From Agromyces ramosus (GTDB taxonomy: Bacteria > Actinomycetota > Actinomycetes > Actinomycetales > Microbacteriaceae): a stretch of 64,000 nucleotides of DNA. Numbering within the stretch: position 1 is the stretch's first letter; each line of letters starts with the position of its first letter. Below the pieces are notes generated by a model, which worked only from the letters and a program-made list of their open reading frames with translations, was not told the DNA's origin and ran no database searches. This document shows, in pieces, positions 42,882 through 52,468 of this stretch. The stretch spans positions 868,001 through 932,000 of the forward strand of contig NZ_SGWY01000001.1 in assembly GCF_004216665.1 (NCBI RefSeq), given 5' to 3'. A program made the translations under genes and the position numbers.

Positions 42882-44405
42882 TCAGAACCCCTGCGCCAGC
42901 CGGTAGTACGCCTGGTTCCAGCGCACCTCGTGCTGGAAGCCGGGCAGGGTCGTCTGCTCGTCGATCACCAGCAGCTCGACGTTCGCCATCTCGGCGAAGT
43001 CGCGGAACACGTCGACGCCGACTGCGGTCGACATCACGGTGTGGTGCGCGGCACCCGCGGTGAGCCAGGCGGCGGCACTCGTCCGGAAGTCGGGCGCCGG
43101 CTTCCAGACGGCCCGGCCGACGGGGAGCTTGGGCAGCGGATGCCGCAGCTCGACGTTCTCGACGACGTTCGCCGTGAGGCGGAACCGGTCGCGCATGTCG
43201 CTCATCGCGACCACGACGGCTGGGCCGGGATCGGCCGTGAACACGAGGCGCACCGGGTCCTCCTTGCCGCCGATGCCGAGCGGGTGGATCTCGAGGGTCG
43301 GCTTCGTCGTGGTGAGCGACGGCGAGACCTCGAGCATGTGCGCGCCGAGGATGAGCTCGTCGCCGGGCGTGAGGTCGTACGTGTAGTCCTCCATGAGGGA
43401 GGCGCCGCCGGGAAGCCCGGCGCCCATGACGTTGGCGATGCGCACGAGCACGGCGGTCTTCCAGTCGCCCTCGGCGCCGAAGCCGTAGCCCTCCGCCATG
43501 AGGCGCTGCACCGCGAGGCCCGGCAGCTGCTTCAGGGCGCCGAGGTCCTCGAACGACGTGGTGAAGGCGCCGAAGCCGCCCTCCTCGAGGAACGAGCGCA
43601 GGCCGAGCTCGATCGCAGCGCCGTCGCGCAGCGACTGGTGCCGGTCGCCGCCCGTGCGCAGCTCGGGCACGACCTCGTAGAGCTCCTCGTACTCGGCGAC
43701 GAGCGCGTCGACGTCGGACTCGGCTGCCGCGGCGACCGCGTCGGCGAGCTCGTTGACGCCCCACGTGTTGACCTGCACGCCGAAGCGCAGCTCGGCCTCC
43801 GTCTTGTCGCCCTCGGTGACCGCGACGTAGCGCATGTTGTCGCCGAAGCGGGCGAGCTTCATGCTGCGGGATGCCGCGAGTCCGGCCGCGGCGCGCTGCC
43901 ACGTGCCGAACTCCGCCTGCACGCGCGGGTCGGACGCGTGGCCGACGATCGTCTTGCGAGGCACGCCGAGGCGGGTCTGGATATAGCCGAACTCGCGGTC
44001 ACCGTGCGCGGCCTGGTTGAGGTTCATGAAGTCGAAGTCGATCTCGCCCCACGGCAGTTCGACATTCGCCTGCGTGTGCAGGTGCGCGAGCGGCTTCTGC
44101 AGCGCGTCGAGGCCCGCGATCCACATCTTGGCGGGGCTGAACGTGTGCATCCACGCGACGAGGCCGATCACGTGGTCGGCCGCGTTGGCCTCGAGGGCGG
44201 TGCGGCGGATCGCCTCGGAGTCGGTGAGCACCGGCTTCCACACGACCTTCACGGGCACGCCGGATGCCGCGTCGAGCGTCTCGGCGACCTGTCGCGACTG
44301 GTCGGCCACCTGCTCGAGCGTCTCGGGACCGTAGAGGTGCTGGCTCCCGGTCAGGAACCAGACCTCGTACCCGTCGAGCGAGGTGGTGAGGGGCGTGCGG
44401 GTCAT
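42882..44405 (-). CDS. araA: L-arabinose isomerase
   Basis: A 507-residue enzyme that converts L-arabinose to L-ribulose in the cytosol. The opening [13 protein letters not shown] is diagnostic. Metal-binding residues are seen in [35 protein letters not shown] and [11 protein letters not shown] (two Glu and two His in the family). Length matches the family. It follows araB after 46 bases; AGGGAG precedes the ATG. Confidence 0.97.
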   Translation of the reverse strand: MTRTPLTTSLDGYEVWFLTGSQHLYGPETLEQVADQSRQVAETLDAASGVPVKVVWKPVLTDSEAIRRTALEANAADHVIGLVAWMHTFSPAKMWIAGLDALQKPLAHLHTQANVELPWGEIDFDFMNLNQAAHGDREFGYIQTRLGVPRKTIVGHASDPRVQAEFGTWQRAAAGLAASRSMKLARFGDNMRYVAVTEGDKTEAELRFGVQVNTWGVNELADAVAAAAESDVDALVAEYEELYEVVPELRTGGDRHQSLRDGAAIELGLRSFLEEGGFGAFTTSFEDLGALKQLPGLAVQRLMAEGYGFGAEGDWKTAVLVRIANVMGAGLPGGASLMEDYTYDLTPGDELILGAHMLEVSPSLTTTKPTLEIHPLGIGGKEDPVRLVFTADPGPAVVVAMSDMRDRFRLTANVVENVELRHPLPKLPVGRAVWKPAPDFRTSAAAWLTAGAAHHTVMSTAVGVDVFRDFAEMANVELLVIDEQTTLPGFQHEVRWNQAYYRLAQGF

Positions 44406-44451
44406 GTGTGTCTCCCTGGTGCGATGTTCGGTGAATCGGAGGCGCGCTGGG

Positions 44452-46068
44452 TCACAGCGCTTCGACGGCGGCGGCCTCGGCGGACAGGCCCGCGCGATAG
44501 CGGTCGAGGAATGCGGCGAACCCGGCGACGTCCTCGGGGTCGGGGTCGACGGTGTCGAACGCGGCATCCGCGAACACGCGCTCGCTCAGGTACGTGCCGA
44601 GGTCGAGCTCACCGGCGGCGGAGAGGTACGACGCGAGCACCGCGATCCCCCACGCGCCACCCTCCGACGCGGTCTCGCCGACCGCGACCGGGGCGTCGAG
44701 GGCGCCGGCCAGCAGGCGCTGGGCGACGCCGGCGGTGCGGAAGATGCCACCGTGGGCGAACATCCGGTCGAGTTCGACGCCCTCGCCGGCGAGCACCCGC
44801 ATGCCGAGCGCCAGGGTGCCGTACACGCCGTACAACTGCGCGCGCATGAGGTTCGCGAGCGTGAGCCGGCTGTCAGGGGTGCGGACCACCATCGGCCGGC
44901 CCTCGGCGAGGCCGGCGATCGGCTCCCCCGCCAGGTGGTTGTAGGCCAGCAGGCCGCCGGCATCCGCTTCGCCCTCGAGCGCCTCGCGGAAGAGCACCTC
45001 GAACACGGCGTCGGCCTCGACGGGCCGGCCGGTGGCGGCGGCGAACTGCGCGAACACGCCGACCCACGCCGCCAATTCGCTCGCGCCGTTGTTGCAGTGC
45101 ACCATCGCCACGGGGTCGCCCGCCGGCGTGGTGACGAGGTCGAGCTCGTGGTGGGCGTGCCCGAGCGGCCGCTCCAGCACCACCATTGCGAAGATGCTCG
45201 TGCCCGCGCTGACGTTGCCGGTGCGCGGCGCGACCGAGCACGTCGCGACCATGCCAGTGCCGGCGTCGCCCTCGGGCGGGCACAGCGCGGCGCCGGGCCG
45301 GAGCGCGCCCGAGGGGTCGAGGAGGGCGGCGCCCTCGGCGGTCAGCTCGCCGGCCCGTCGCCCTGCCGAGAGCACCTCGGGCAGCAGCTCGGCGACGTGC
45401 AGTCCGGGCGCACGGTCTGCGACAAGGCCGTCGAACACCTCGATCAGCCGTGCGTCGTAGTCGCCCGTCGAGGAGTCGATCGGGAACATCCCCGAGGCGT
45501 CGCCCACGCCGATCGCCTTGCGTCCCGTGAGCCGCCAGTGCACGTAGCCGGCGAGCGTGGTGACGAAGGCGATCCGCGCGACGTGGGGCTCCTCGTCGAG
45601 GATCGCCTGGTGCAGGTGGGCGATCGACCATCGCAGCGGGATGTTGAGGCCGAACTGCTCGCTCAGCTCGGCGGCGGCGACCCCGGTCGACGTGTTGCGC
45701 CACGTCCGGAAGGGCACGAGCAGCTCGTCGTCCGCGTCGAAGGCGAGGTAGCCGTGCATCATCGCGGACACCCCGATCGCGCCGAAGGTCTCCGGCTCCG
45801 CGTCGTAGCGCCGCCGCACGTCGGCGACGAGATCGGCGTACGCCGCCCGGAGTCCCGACCAGACGTCCTCCAGCGAATAGGTCCAGACGCGGTCGACGAA
45901 GCGGTTCTCCCACTCGTGGCTGCCGACGGCGAGCACCTCGGTCGGATCCTCGCCGACCAGGCAGGCCTTGATGCGGGTCGACCCGAGTTCGATGCCGAGC
46001 GACGTGCGTCCCTCGAGGATCGCCGTTCGCGCATCGGCCCGGGCCTGCGGGTTCGTGGACTCGCTCAT
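44452..46068 (-). CDS. araB: Ribulokinase-type FGGY carbohydrate kinase
   Basis: A 538-residue FGGY-family kinase. [15 protein letters not shown] binds the ATP phosphates and the sugar, and [15 protein letters not shown] with [21 protein letters not shown] belong to the C-terminal nucleotide domain. Position between araD and araA indicates phosphorylation of L-ribulose to L-ribulose 5-phosphate. Its sequence is of the longer actinomycete AraB type, different from E. coli AraB. Its start overlaps the araD stop by four bases. Confidence 0.93.
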   Translation of the reverse strand: MSESTNPQARADARTAILEGRTSLGIELGSTRIKACLVGEDPTEVLAVGSHEWENRFVDRVWTYSLEDVWSGLRAAYADLVADVRRRYDAEPETFGAIGVSAMMHGYLAFDADDELLVPFRTWRNTSTGVAAAELSEQFGLNIPLRWSIAHLHQAILDEEPHVARIAFVTTLAGYVHWRLTGRKAIGVGDASGMFPIDSSTGDYDARLIEVFDGLVADRAPGLHVAELLPEVLSAGRRAGELTAEGAALLDPSGALRPGAALCPPEGDAGTGMVATCSVAPRTGNVSAGTSIFAMVVLERPLGHAHHELDLVTTPAGDPVAMVHCNNGASELAAWVGVFAQFAAATGRPVEADAVFEVLFREALEGEADAGGLLAYNHLAGEPIAGLAEGRPMVVRTPDSRLTLANLMRAQLYGVYGTLALGMRVLAGEGVELDRMFAHGGIFRTAGVAQRLLAGALDAPVAVGETASEGGAWGIAVLASYLSAAGELDLGTYLSERVFADAAFDTVDPDPEDVAGFAAFLDRYRAGLSAEAAAVEAL

Positions 46069-46781
46069 CGGCGTGCATCTCCGCTCTGTCCGTAGACGTT
46101 CTGGTATCGGTCGTAGAGGCGATCGATGGCGTCCTGCGGGATCGGCACCAACGGGCCGGCCTCACGAGCCAGGTGCACCGTCCGGGCGACATCCTCGACC
46201 ATCACCGCCGCCTTCACCGCGTCCTTCGCGCTCGACCCGATCGTGAACGGACCATGATTGCGCATCAGCACCGCACGACTGCGGTGCCCCGACAACGTCT
46301 CCACGATCCCCCGCCCGATCGAATCGTCACCGATGATCGCGAACGGACCCACCGGGATCGGCCCACCGAACTCATCCGCCATCGCCGTGATCACGCACGG
46401 GATCTCCTCACCCCGCGCCGCCCACGCCGTCGCGAACGTCGAATGCGTATGCACCACACCGCCCACCTCCGGCATGTTCCGATACACGTACGCATGCGCC
46501 GCGGTATCACTCGACGGGCTCCGATCAGCACCCGGCGTGCCCTCGATCACCACCCCGTCCAGGTCGCACAGGATCATGTTCTCCGGCGCCAACTCGTCAT
46601 ACGAGACCCCCGACGGCTTGATCACGAACAAGTCCGCCCCCGGCACCCGACCCGAGACGTTCCCACCCGTCCACACCACCAGCCCATACCGCGTCAACTC
46701 CGCATGCAGCTTCGCCACATCCGCACGCACCCGCGCGATCATCGCCTCGGCGTCGGGCGCGAACCGCACCGCGCCGCTCAT
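46065..46781 (-). CDS. araD: L-ribulose-5-phosphate 4-epimerase, copy 1
   Basis: A 238-residue class II aldolase-fold epimerase. TGGNVSGR and [10 protein letters not shown] bind the phosphate, and the zinc ligands are the His pair in [10 protein letters not shown] plus a later His in [10 protein letters not shown]. It makes D-xylulose 5-phosphate, which enters the pentose phosphate pathway. Most of the gene (46087-46740) is repeated 5.4 kb upstream with only two base differences. Within this block codons ending in T (AAT, CAT, CGT, GGT) are more common than in the neighbours, a sign of foreign origin. A short leader frame overlaps its start. Confidence 0.95.
   Translation of the reverse strand: MSGAVRFAPDAEAMIARVRADVAKLHAELTRYGLVVWTGGNVSGRVPGADLFVIKPSGVSYDELAPENMILCDLDGVVIEGTPGADRSPSSDTAAHAYVYRNMPEVGGVVHTHSTFATAWAARGEEIPCVITAMADEFGGPIPVGPFAIIGDDSIGRGIVETLSGHRSRAVLMRNHGPFTIGSSAKDAVKAAVMVEDVARTVHLAREAGPLVPIPQDAIDRLYDRYQNVYGQSGDARR
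46087..46740. repeat. 654-bp direct repeat, copy 1 (araD)
   Basis: Base for base the same as 51534-52187 apart from two substitutions seen by eye (in the GAGGCGATC and CCGCACGC contexts), without gaps. Both copies lie in the same orientation, 5,447 bases apart. Confidence 0.95.
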
Positions 46782-46924
46782 GCCCGCACCCGATCGAAGG
46801 CCCCGAACCAGCGGTCCATCCGCTCGGCGACCTCGGCCCCGTCCTCGGGCGACGACATGCCCCTGACGAAGTCGGCGAACTCGTCGAGCTCGCTGCCGAT
46901 CGCAACCTGCACCTGGTCGGGCAC
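46778..46924 (-). CDS. Short leader protein coupled to araD
   Basis: A 48-residue frame starts GTG behind a strong AAGGAG (five bases of spacing) and ends in TGA inside the araD start codon (ATGA). The peptide is acidic: VPDQVQVAIGSELDEFADF, then VRGMSSPEDGAEVAERM and WFGAFDRVRA. It was not recognised. It directly follows the two LacI operators, so it is the first translated frame of the araDBA message. It may be a small protein or a translation leader that sets araD expression. Confidence 0.65.
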   Translation of the reverse strand: MPDQVQVAIGSELDEFADFVRGMSSPEDGAEVAERMDRWFGAFDRVRA

Positions 46925-46950
46925 GCGGACTCCTTCGTCGTGGGGCGGTT

Positions 46951-46986
46951 CGTTAGCGCTAACGGAACACGATGTTAGCGCTAACG
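46951..46986 (-). promoter_or_regulatory. Two LacI-type operators upstream of the ara operon
   Basis: CGTTAGCGCTAACG (46951-46964) is a perfect palindrome; TGTTAGCGCTAACG (46973-46986) is nearly so. Their centres are 22 bases apart, about two helical turns. They lie immediately ahead of the araD leader and are the expected sites for the LacI protein encoded after araA. Confidence 0.85.
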
Positions 46987-47137
46987 ACGCAGGGGATCAA
47001 GCGACGGTCGACGGTGTCCGGTGCATGGCGGAACGCGACTGCAGACGCGCATCCGCTGCGCACGCAAGGGCGGATGCCGCCGCAGCCGGCGTGCGCGACG
47101 AAGGTGCGGCTGCCGGCGAATCCGCCGCGCACGACGA

Positions 47138-47167
47138 AGGGGGCGGATGCCGCGGCATCCGCCCCCT
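47138..47167. terminator. Perfect 30-bp palindrome after the transporter permease gene
   Basis: A perfect inverted repeat with 15-base arms (half-site AGGGGGCGGATGCCG) begins 15 bases after the stop of the permease gene. It probably ends the transporter transcript ahead of the separately controlled araDBA promoter. There is no U tract. Confidence 0.7.
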
Positions 47168-47181
47168 CCTGAGACCACGTG

Positions 47182-48423
47182 TCAGTTGCCGGAGCGACGC
47201 CGGTTGTACACGTCGAAGGCGACCGCGAGCAGCAGCACCAGGCCCTTGACGACCTGCTGCCACTCGATGCCGATGCCGAGGATCGACATGCCGTTGTTCA
47301 GCACGCCGATGATCAGGCCACCGATGATGGCGCCGCCGATCGTGCCGACGCCGCCCTGCACCGCCGCGCCGCCGATGAACGCCGCCGAGATCGCCTCGAG
47401 CTCGAAGCCGTCACCGGCCTTCGGCCCGGCGAGGTTCAGTCGCGCCGTGAAGATGAGGCCGGCGAGCGCCGCGAGGGTGCCCATGTTGACGAACAGCCAG
47501 AAGTCGACCCGGCGGGTCTTGATGCCCGACAGCTCCGCGGCGTGGCGGTTGCCGCCGATCGCGTAGATGTGCCGGCCGAAGACCGTGCGGTTCATCACGA
47601 TGCCGTACACCAGCACGAGCACCGCGAGGAGGATCAGCGTGATCGGGATGCCCTTGTACCCGGCGAGCGAGTAGGCGAAGAAGCCGATCGCCGCAGAGAC
47701 GAGCACGAGCTTCGTGATGAACCACGCCATGGGCTCGACGTCCTGGCCGTACTTCTGGCGTCCGCGACGGGTGCGCACCTGCTGCACGATGATGGCGATG
47801 ATCGCCAGCGCGCCGACGCCGAGCGTGAGGGGATCGAGCTCGAACTCGCCGAACACGTCCGTGAGGAAGCCGTTGCCCAGTGCGCGGTACTCAGCCGGGA
47901 ACGAGCCGATGTTCGCGTTGCCGAGCACGACCAGGGCGAGCCCTCGGAAGATGAGCATGCCCGCCAAGGTCACGATGAAGGCTGGAATGCCGACGAAGGC
48001 GATCCAGAAGCCCTGCCACACGCCCACGAGCGCGCCGATGCCGAGCGAGAGGATGACCGAGAGCCACCAGGGCAGGCCCCATTGCACGGCGAACACGCCG
48101 GAACAGGCGCCGACGAAGGCTGCGACGGAACCGACCGACAGGTCGATGTGGCCGGCGATGATGACCATCACCATGCCGATCGCGAGCACGAGGATGTACC
48201 CGTTCTGCACGACGAGGTTCGAGATGTTCTGCGGGCGAAGCAGGATGCCGTTGGTGAGGATCGAGAAGAGCACGACCACCGCGACGAGCGCGATGAAGAT
48301 GCCGTTCTTGCCGAGGTCGGCGAGCACGTGGCTCAGCCGGTCGGTGAACTTGTTCTCGACGGGGTTGACGTTGCCGCCGGGGAGCTGGGTTTCCTCGGAT
48401 GTGGTGGGGGTCGGATTCGACAT
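47182..48423 (-). CDS. gguB: Multiple-sugar ABC transporter permease (GguB/XylH-like)
   Basis: A 413-residue inner membrane protein with about 11-12 helices, longer than RbsC-type permeases because of an extra central segment, as in XylH and GguB. MVIIAGHIDLSVGSVAAFVGA is the hallmark, and IYAIGGNRHAAELSGIKTRRV the ATPase contact. It is the last gene of the ChvE-GguA-GguB-type cluster and would import aldoses such as L-arabinose, D-xylose or D-glucose. The next genes are araDBA, which supports arabinose. Confidence 0.92.
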   Translation of the reverse strand: MSNPTPTTSEETQLPGGNVNPVENKFTDRLSHVLADLGKNGIFIALVAVVVLFSILTNGILLRPQNISNLVVQNGYILVLAIGMVMVIIAGHIDLSVGSVAAFVGACSGVFAVQWGLPWWLSVILSLGIGALVGVWQGFWIAFVGIPAFIVTLAGMLIFRGLALVVLGNANIGSFPAEYRALGNGFLTDVFGEFELDPLTLGVGALAIIAIIVQQVRTRRGRQKYGQDVEPMAWFITKLVLVSAAIGFFAYSLAGYKGIPITLILLAVLVLVYGIVMNRTVFGRHIYAIGGNRHAAELSGIKTRRVDFWLFVNMGTLAALAGLIFTARLNLAGPKAGDGFELEAISAAFIGGAAVQGGVGTIGGAIIGGLIIGVLNNGMSILGIGIEWQQVVKGLVLLLAVAFDVYNRRRSGN

Positions 48424-48453
48424 GGTGTCTCCTGGTGTATCCGCCAGCGCCGG

Positions 48454-49983
48454 CTAGCGGGGCTTTTCCATGGTCATGAGCTTGAGCATCGCCTCGGGGG
48501 TGGCCTCCTCGACGGGGAGCTCACCCGTGATGCGACCCTCCGAGAGCGCATAGACGCGATCGCAGATGCCGAGGAGCTCGGGCAGCTCCGACGAGATCAC
48601 GATGATGCCCTTCCCGGCGGCGGCCAGGCGGTTGATGATCGTGTAGATCTCGTACTTCGCGCCGACGTCGATGCCGCGCGTCGGCTCGTCGAGGATCAGC
48701 ACGTCGGGATCGGAGTAGATCCACTTCGACAGCACTACCTTCTGCTGGTTGCCGCCCGAGAGCTTGCCGGTCTTCACCAGGACGCTCGGCGCCTTGATGT
48801 TCATCGACTTGCGGTACTCGTTCGCGACCGCGTACTCCTCGTTGTCGTGCACGAGGCCGTACTTCTCGAGCTTCTTCAGCGATGCCATCGAGATGTTGCG
48901 CTTGATGTCCTCGATGAGGTTGAGCCCGTACGTCTTGCGGTCCTCGGTGGCGTAGGCGATGCCCTGGTCGATCGCCTCGGCGACCGTGCGGGTCTTGATC
49001 TCCTTGCCGCGGAGGAACACCTTGCCGGTGATCTTCGATCCGTAGCTCTGGCCGAACAGGCTCATGGCGAACTCGGTGCGCCCGGCGCCCATCAGGCCCG
49101 CGATGCCGACGATCTCTCCGGCGCGCACGTGGAGGTTCACGTTGTCGACCATCACGCGCGACGTGTCCTGCGGATGGTGCGCGGTCCAGTCCTCGACGCG
49201 CAGCAGCTCCTCGCCGATGTGCGGCGTGTGGTCGGGGTAACGGTGCTCGAGGTCGCGGCCGACCATGTCCTTGATGATGCGGTCTTCCGTGACATCCTGC
49301 TTGGCGATCGTCTCGATCGTCTTGCCGTCGCGGATGACCGTGACCGAGTCGGCGACCTTCTTGATCTCGTTCAGCTTGTGGCTGATGATGATCGACGTGA
49401 TGCCCTGCCCCTTCAGGTGCAGGATCAGGTCGAGCAGGTGATCCGAGTCCTCGTCGTTGAGCGCGGCGGTGGGCTCGTCGAGGATGAGGAGCTTGACCTC
49501 CTTCGAGAGCGCCTTCGCGATCTCGACGAGCTGCTGCTTGCCGACGCCGATGTCCATGATCTTCGTCGTGGGGTTCTCGCGCAGGCCGACGCGGGCGAGG
49601 AGCTTCGACGCCTCGAAGTTCGTCTTGTTCCAGTCGATCAGGCCGCCGCGGCCCTTCAGCTCGTTGTTGAGGAAGATGTTCTCGGCGATCGACAGGTAGG
49701 GACTCAGCGCGAGCTCCTGGTGGATGATGACGATGCCCTTGGCCTCGCTGTCCGTGAGGTCCCTGAACTCCACCGTCTCGTTCTCGAAGACGATGTCGCC
49801 GTCGTAGGTGCCGTGCGGGTACACACCCGACAGCACCTTCATGAGGGTCGACTTGCCGGCGCCGTTCTCGCCGCAGATGGCGTGCACCTCGCCGCGCTCG
49901 ACCCCGATGGTGACGTTCGACAGGGCCTTCACGCCGGGGAACGTCTTGGTGATGCCGCGCATCTCGAGAATGTTGGTGGTCAT
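48454..49983 (-). CDS. gguA: Multiple-sugar ABC transporter ATPase, double ABC domain (GguA-like)
   Basis: A 509-residue ATPase with two ABC domains: Walker [22 protein letters not shown], signature-like [16 protein letters not shown] and [13 protein letters not shown] in the first; [29 protein letters not shown] and [13 protein letters not shown] in the second. [13 protein letters not shown] is typical of the xylose/multiple-sugar (XylG/GguA) group and differs from the YtfR type elsewhere in this window. The gaps are 140 bases to the binding-protein gene and 30 bases to the permease gene. Confidence 0.94.
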   Translation of the reverse strand: MTTNILEMRGITKTFPGVKALSNVTIGVERGEVHAICGENGAGKSTLMKVLSGVYPHGTYDGDIVFENETVEFRDLTDSEAKGIVIIHQELALSPYLSIAENIFLNNELKGRGGLIDWNKTNFEASKLLARVGLRENPTTKIMDIGVGKQQLVEIAKALSKEVKLLILDEPTAALNDEDSDHLLDLILHLKGQGITSIIISHKLNEIKKVADSVTVIRDGKTIETIAKQDVTEDRIIKDMVGRDLEHRYPDHTPHIGEELLRVEDWTAHHPQDTSRVMVDNVNLHVRAGEIVGIAGLMGAGRTEFAMSLFGQSYGSKITGKVFLRGKEIKTRTVAEAIDQGIAYATEDRKTYGLNLIEDIKRNISMASLKKLEKYGLVHDNEEYAVANEYRKSMNIKAPSVLVKTGKLSGGNQQKVVLSKWIYSDPDVLILDEPTRGIDVGAKYEIYTIINRLAAAGKGIIVISSELPELLGICDRVYALSEGRITGELPVEEATPEAMLKLMTMEKPR

Positions 49984-50123
49984 CCTTGCTCCTGCTTCAT
50001 TGCCGGGTGGGGCCGGCCGGATGACGGATGCCTCCGCGGTCGGGACCTGAGGCGAGAGTACTCCCGCTCGGGCCCCGACACGCGGGGTTGACCGCCATCC
50101 GGCCGGCGTTTCACCGGTGGTGA

Positions 50124-51248
50124 CTAGCCGTTGATTTCCTCTTCGGTCCAGTAGCCGCTGTCGACGAGGATCTCCGTGATGTTGTCCTTGACGACGATGG
50201 CCGACTCGAGGAGGTAGGACGGCACGACCTTCACGCCGTTGTCGTAGTCCTCGGTGTTGTTCACCTCGGGCTCCTCGCCGTTCAGAATGGCCGAGGCCAT
50301 GTCGACCGCCACGGTCGCGAGCTCACGCGTGTCCTTGAAGATGGTCGCGTACTGCTCGCCCGAGTTGATCGCCTTGACCGAGTCGAGCTCGGCGTCCTGG
50401 CCGGAGATGATCGGCCAGCCCTCGCCCACGGAGTAGCCCGCGTCGGTGAGCGCCGAGATGATGCCGCGCGACAGGCCGTCGTAGGGCGACAGCACCGCGT
50501 TGACCGTCGAGCCGTCGGAGTACGTCGAGGTCAGGATGTTCTCCATGCGCTCCTGCGCGACCTCGCCGTCCCAACGGAGGATGGCGGCCTGCTCGAAGTC
50601 GGTCTGGCCCGACTTCACCACGAGGGTGCCCTCGTCGATGTACGGCTGGAGCGTGTCGATCGCGCCGTTCCAGAAGAACGTGGCGTTGTTGTCGTCGGGC
50701 GAACCGGCGAACAGCTCGATGTTGAACGGACCGGCGGGGGCGTCCGCGGCGGGCGCGCCCTCGAGGTCGGTCAGGCCGAGGCCGTTCAGGAGCGAGGTCG
50801 CCTGCTGCACGCCGACGATGTAGTTGTCGAACGACGCGTAGTAGTCGACGTTCTCCGAGTCGCGGATGAGGCGGTCGTAGGCGATGACCGGGATGTCCGC
50901 GTCAGCGGCGTCCTGGAGCACCTGCGACAGCGTCGTGCCGTCGATCGAGGCGATGATGAGCGCCTCGGCGCCCTTGGTGATCATGTTCTCGATCTGCGAG
51001 ACCTGGGTGGGGATGTCGTCCTCCGCGTACTGGAGGTCGACGGTGAAGCCCTGCTCCTCGAGCTGCTCCTTGACGGCGTCGCCGTCCTGGATCCAGCGCT
51101 CCGAGCTCTTCGTGGGCATCGCGACGCCGATGAGGCCGCCGTCGCCGCCGCCCTCGCCACCGCCACCGCTGCCGCCCGAGCACGCGGCAAGCGCGAGCAT
51201 GGAACCGGCCGCGAGCGTGGCGAGAAGCACCTTCTTCGTGTTCTTCAC
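50124..51248 (-). CDS. chvE: Sugar-binding lipoprotein (ChvE-like)
   Basis: A 374-residue extracytoplasmic sugar-binding lipoprotein. The lipobox LAAC puts the lipidated Cys at residue 23, followed by a Gly/Ser linker. [29 protein letters not shown] and [21 protein letters not shown] are typical of ChvE, which binds several aldoses including L-arabinose. It is the first gene of the transporter operon; AAAGGA precedes the GTG. The 140-base gap to araD copy 2 probably holds its promoter. Confidence 0.93.
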   Translation of the reverse strand: MKNTKKVLLATLAAGSMLALAACSGGSGGGGEGGGDGGLIGVAMPTKSSERWIQDGDAVKEQLEEQGFTVDLQYAEDDIPTQVSQIENMITKGAEALIIASIDGTTLSQVLQDAADADIPVIAYDRLIRDSENVDYYASFDNYIVGVQQATSLLNGLGLTDLEGAPAADAPAGPFNIELFAGSPDDNNATFFWNGAIDTLQPYIDEGTLVVKSGQTDFEQAAILRWDGEVAQERMENILTSTYSDGSTVNAVLSPYDGLSRGIISALTDAGYSVGEGWPIISGQDAELDSVKAINSGEQYATIFKDTRELATVAVDMASAILNGEEPEVNNTEDYDNGVKVVPSYLLESAIVVKDNITEILVDSGYWTEEEING

Positions 51249-51388
51249 GGTGTGTCCTTTCACTGTGTCCGTCATGGACGTCGTTGTCTTGGTGACAGTC
51301 GGAGTCGGCCGCGTCCATGCCAGCCGTCTCCCCTCGCGCGGGGCCCGTGGGGGCGGGGTGCGCAAGTCTTCGGTGACCGAGCGATGGT

Positions 51389-52219
51389 TCATCGTCGGTC
51401 GGCGACCTTCCGGCGGGCGTCGGGCGCCTGCCCTGGGGTCTTCGGGGAGGCGCCGTCGGGCGCCTTTCCCGTGGTCTTGGGGCGGCGACCGGCGGGCTTG
51501 CCCGCGGTGCCGCTTCGGCGGGCGTCGCTCGCCTGTCCGTAGACGTTCTGGTATCGGTCGTAGAGGCGGTCGATGGCGTCCTGCGGGATCGGCACCAACG
51601 GGCCGGCCTCACGAGCCAGGTGCACCGTCCGGGCGACATCCTCGACCATCACCGCCGCCTTCACCGCGTCCTTCGCGCTCGACCCGATCGTGAACGGACC
51701 ATGATTGCGCATCAGCACCGCACGACTGCGGTGCCCCGACAACGTCTCCACGATCCCCCGCCCGATCGAATCGTCACCGATGATCGCGAACGGACCCACC
51801 GGGATCGGCCCACCGAACTCATCCGCCATCGCCGTGATCACGCACGGGATCTCCTCACCCCGCGCCGCCCACGCCGTCGCGAACGTCGAATGCGTATGCA
51901 CCACACCGCCCACCTCCGGCATGTTCCGATACACGTACGCATGCGCCGCGGTATCACTCGACGGGCTCCGATCAGCACCCGGCGTGCCCTCGATCACCAC
52001 CCCGTCCAGGTCGCACAGGATCATGTTCTCCGGCGCCAACTCGTCATACGAGACCCCCGACGGCTTGATCACGAACAAGTCCGCCCCCGGCACCCGACCC
52101 GAGACGTTCCCACCCGTCCACACCACCAGCCCATACCGCGTCAACTCCGCATGCAGCTTCGCCACATCCGCACGAACCCGCGCGATCGCCACCTCGACCT
52201 GCGGTCCGTAGGTGCTCAC
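51389..52219 (-). CDS. araD: L-ribulose-5-phosphate 4-epimerase, copy 2 with basic C-terminal tail
   Basis: A 276-residue second AraD. Residues of the core are the same as in copy 1 because 654 bases are duplicated; the first 11 residues ([11 protein letters not shown]) differ. After the normal end (YQNVYGQ) the frame runs on for about 40 residues rich in Lys, Arg, Pro and Ser ([20 protein letters not shown] and so on), which is unusual for this enzyme. All zinc and phosphate ligands are present. The GTG start overlaps the stop of a 28-codon leader frame. A LacI-type palindrome lies upstream, so it may answer to the third LacI regulator. Confidence 0.9.
   Translation of the reverse strand: MSTYGPQVEVAIARVRADVAKLHAELTRYGLVVWTGGNVSGRVPGADLFVIKPSGVSYDELAPENMILCDLDGVVIEGTPGADRSPSSDTAAHAYVYRNMPEVGGVVHTHSTFATAWAARGEEIPCVITAMADEFGGPIPVGPFAIIGDDSIGRGIVETLSGHRSRAVLMRNHGPFTIGSSAKDAVKAAVMVEDVARTVHLAREAGPLVPIPQDAIDRLYDRYQNVYGQASDARRSGTAGKPAGRRPKTTGKAPDGASPKTPGQAPDARRKVADRR
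51534..52187. repeat. 654-bp direct repeat, copy 2 (araD)
   Basis: Counterpart of 46087-46740, in the same orientation and without gaps. The repeats flank the ChvE-GguAB transporter genes, so recombination between them could delete these. Confidence 0.95.
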
Positions 52220-52302
52220 GCGGTCACCGCCTCGGCGACGTTCCCGGCCCGGCCGCTCGCGCACATCAGATCGTGCGTCGCTTGGGCGGCGGTGTTCGGC
52301 AC
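52216..52302 (-). CDS. Short leader frame coupled to araD copy 2
   Basis: A 28-residue frame starts GTG behind AAGGAG (seven bases of spacing) and its TGA overlaps the GTG of araD copy 2. The peptide begins VPNTAAQATHDLMCASGRA. It resembles the araD copy 1 leader only in its first bases (CGACGAAGGAGTC, then GTGCC) and in its layout. It may be a regulatory leader or a small protein; the coding evidence is weak. Confidence 0.45.
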   Translation of the reverse strand: MPNTAAQATHDLMCASGRAGNVAEAVTA

Positions 52303-52353
52303 TGGGAGACTCCTTCGTCGAGGCGGGAGGTGCTCCACGATCTCGGTCTCTCA

Positions 52354-52369
52354 ATGTGACCGTTCACAT
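52354..52369 (-). promoter_or_regulatory. LacI-type operator upstream of araD copy 2
   Basis: ATGTGACCGTTCACAT has arms ATGTGA/TCACAT around four bases. It lies about 50 bases ahead of the leader frame of araD copy 2. A near copy sits ahead of the third LacI gene. Confidence 0.75.
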
Positions 52370-52468
52370 GGCGAGTCTCATGTTAGCCACATTCGCGATC
52401 GGACTGTCAACTCATCGAGGTCACGGAACGATAACGCCGACTGCGCACGGCTCGTGGACCGCGACGTC

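Noticed and set aside
46173..47249. Arg/His-rich plus-strand frames opposite both araD copies
   Set aside because: They exist twice only because the DNA is duplicated; the real gene is araD on the other strand.
47179..50091. Plus-strand open frame of 970 codons
   Set aside because: Antisense of gguB and gguA, whose motifs are complete on the minus strand.
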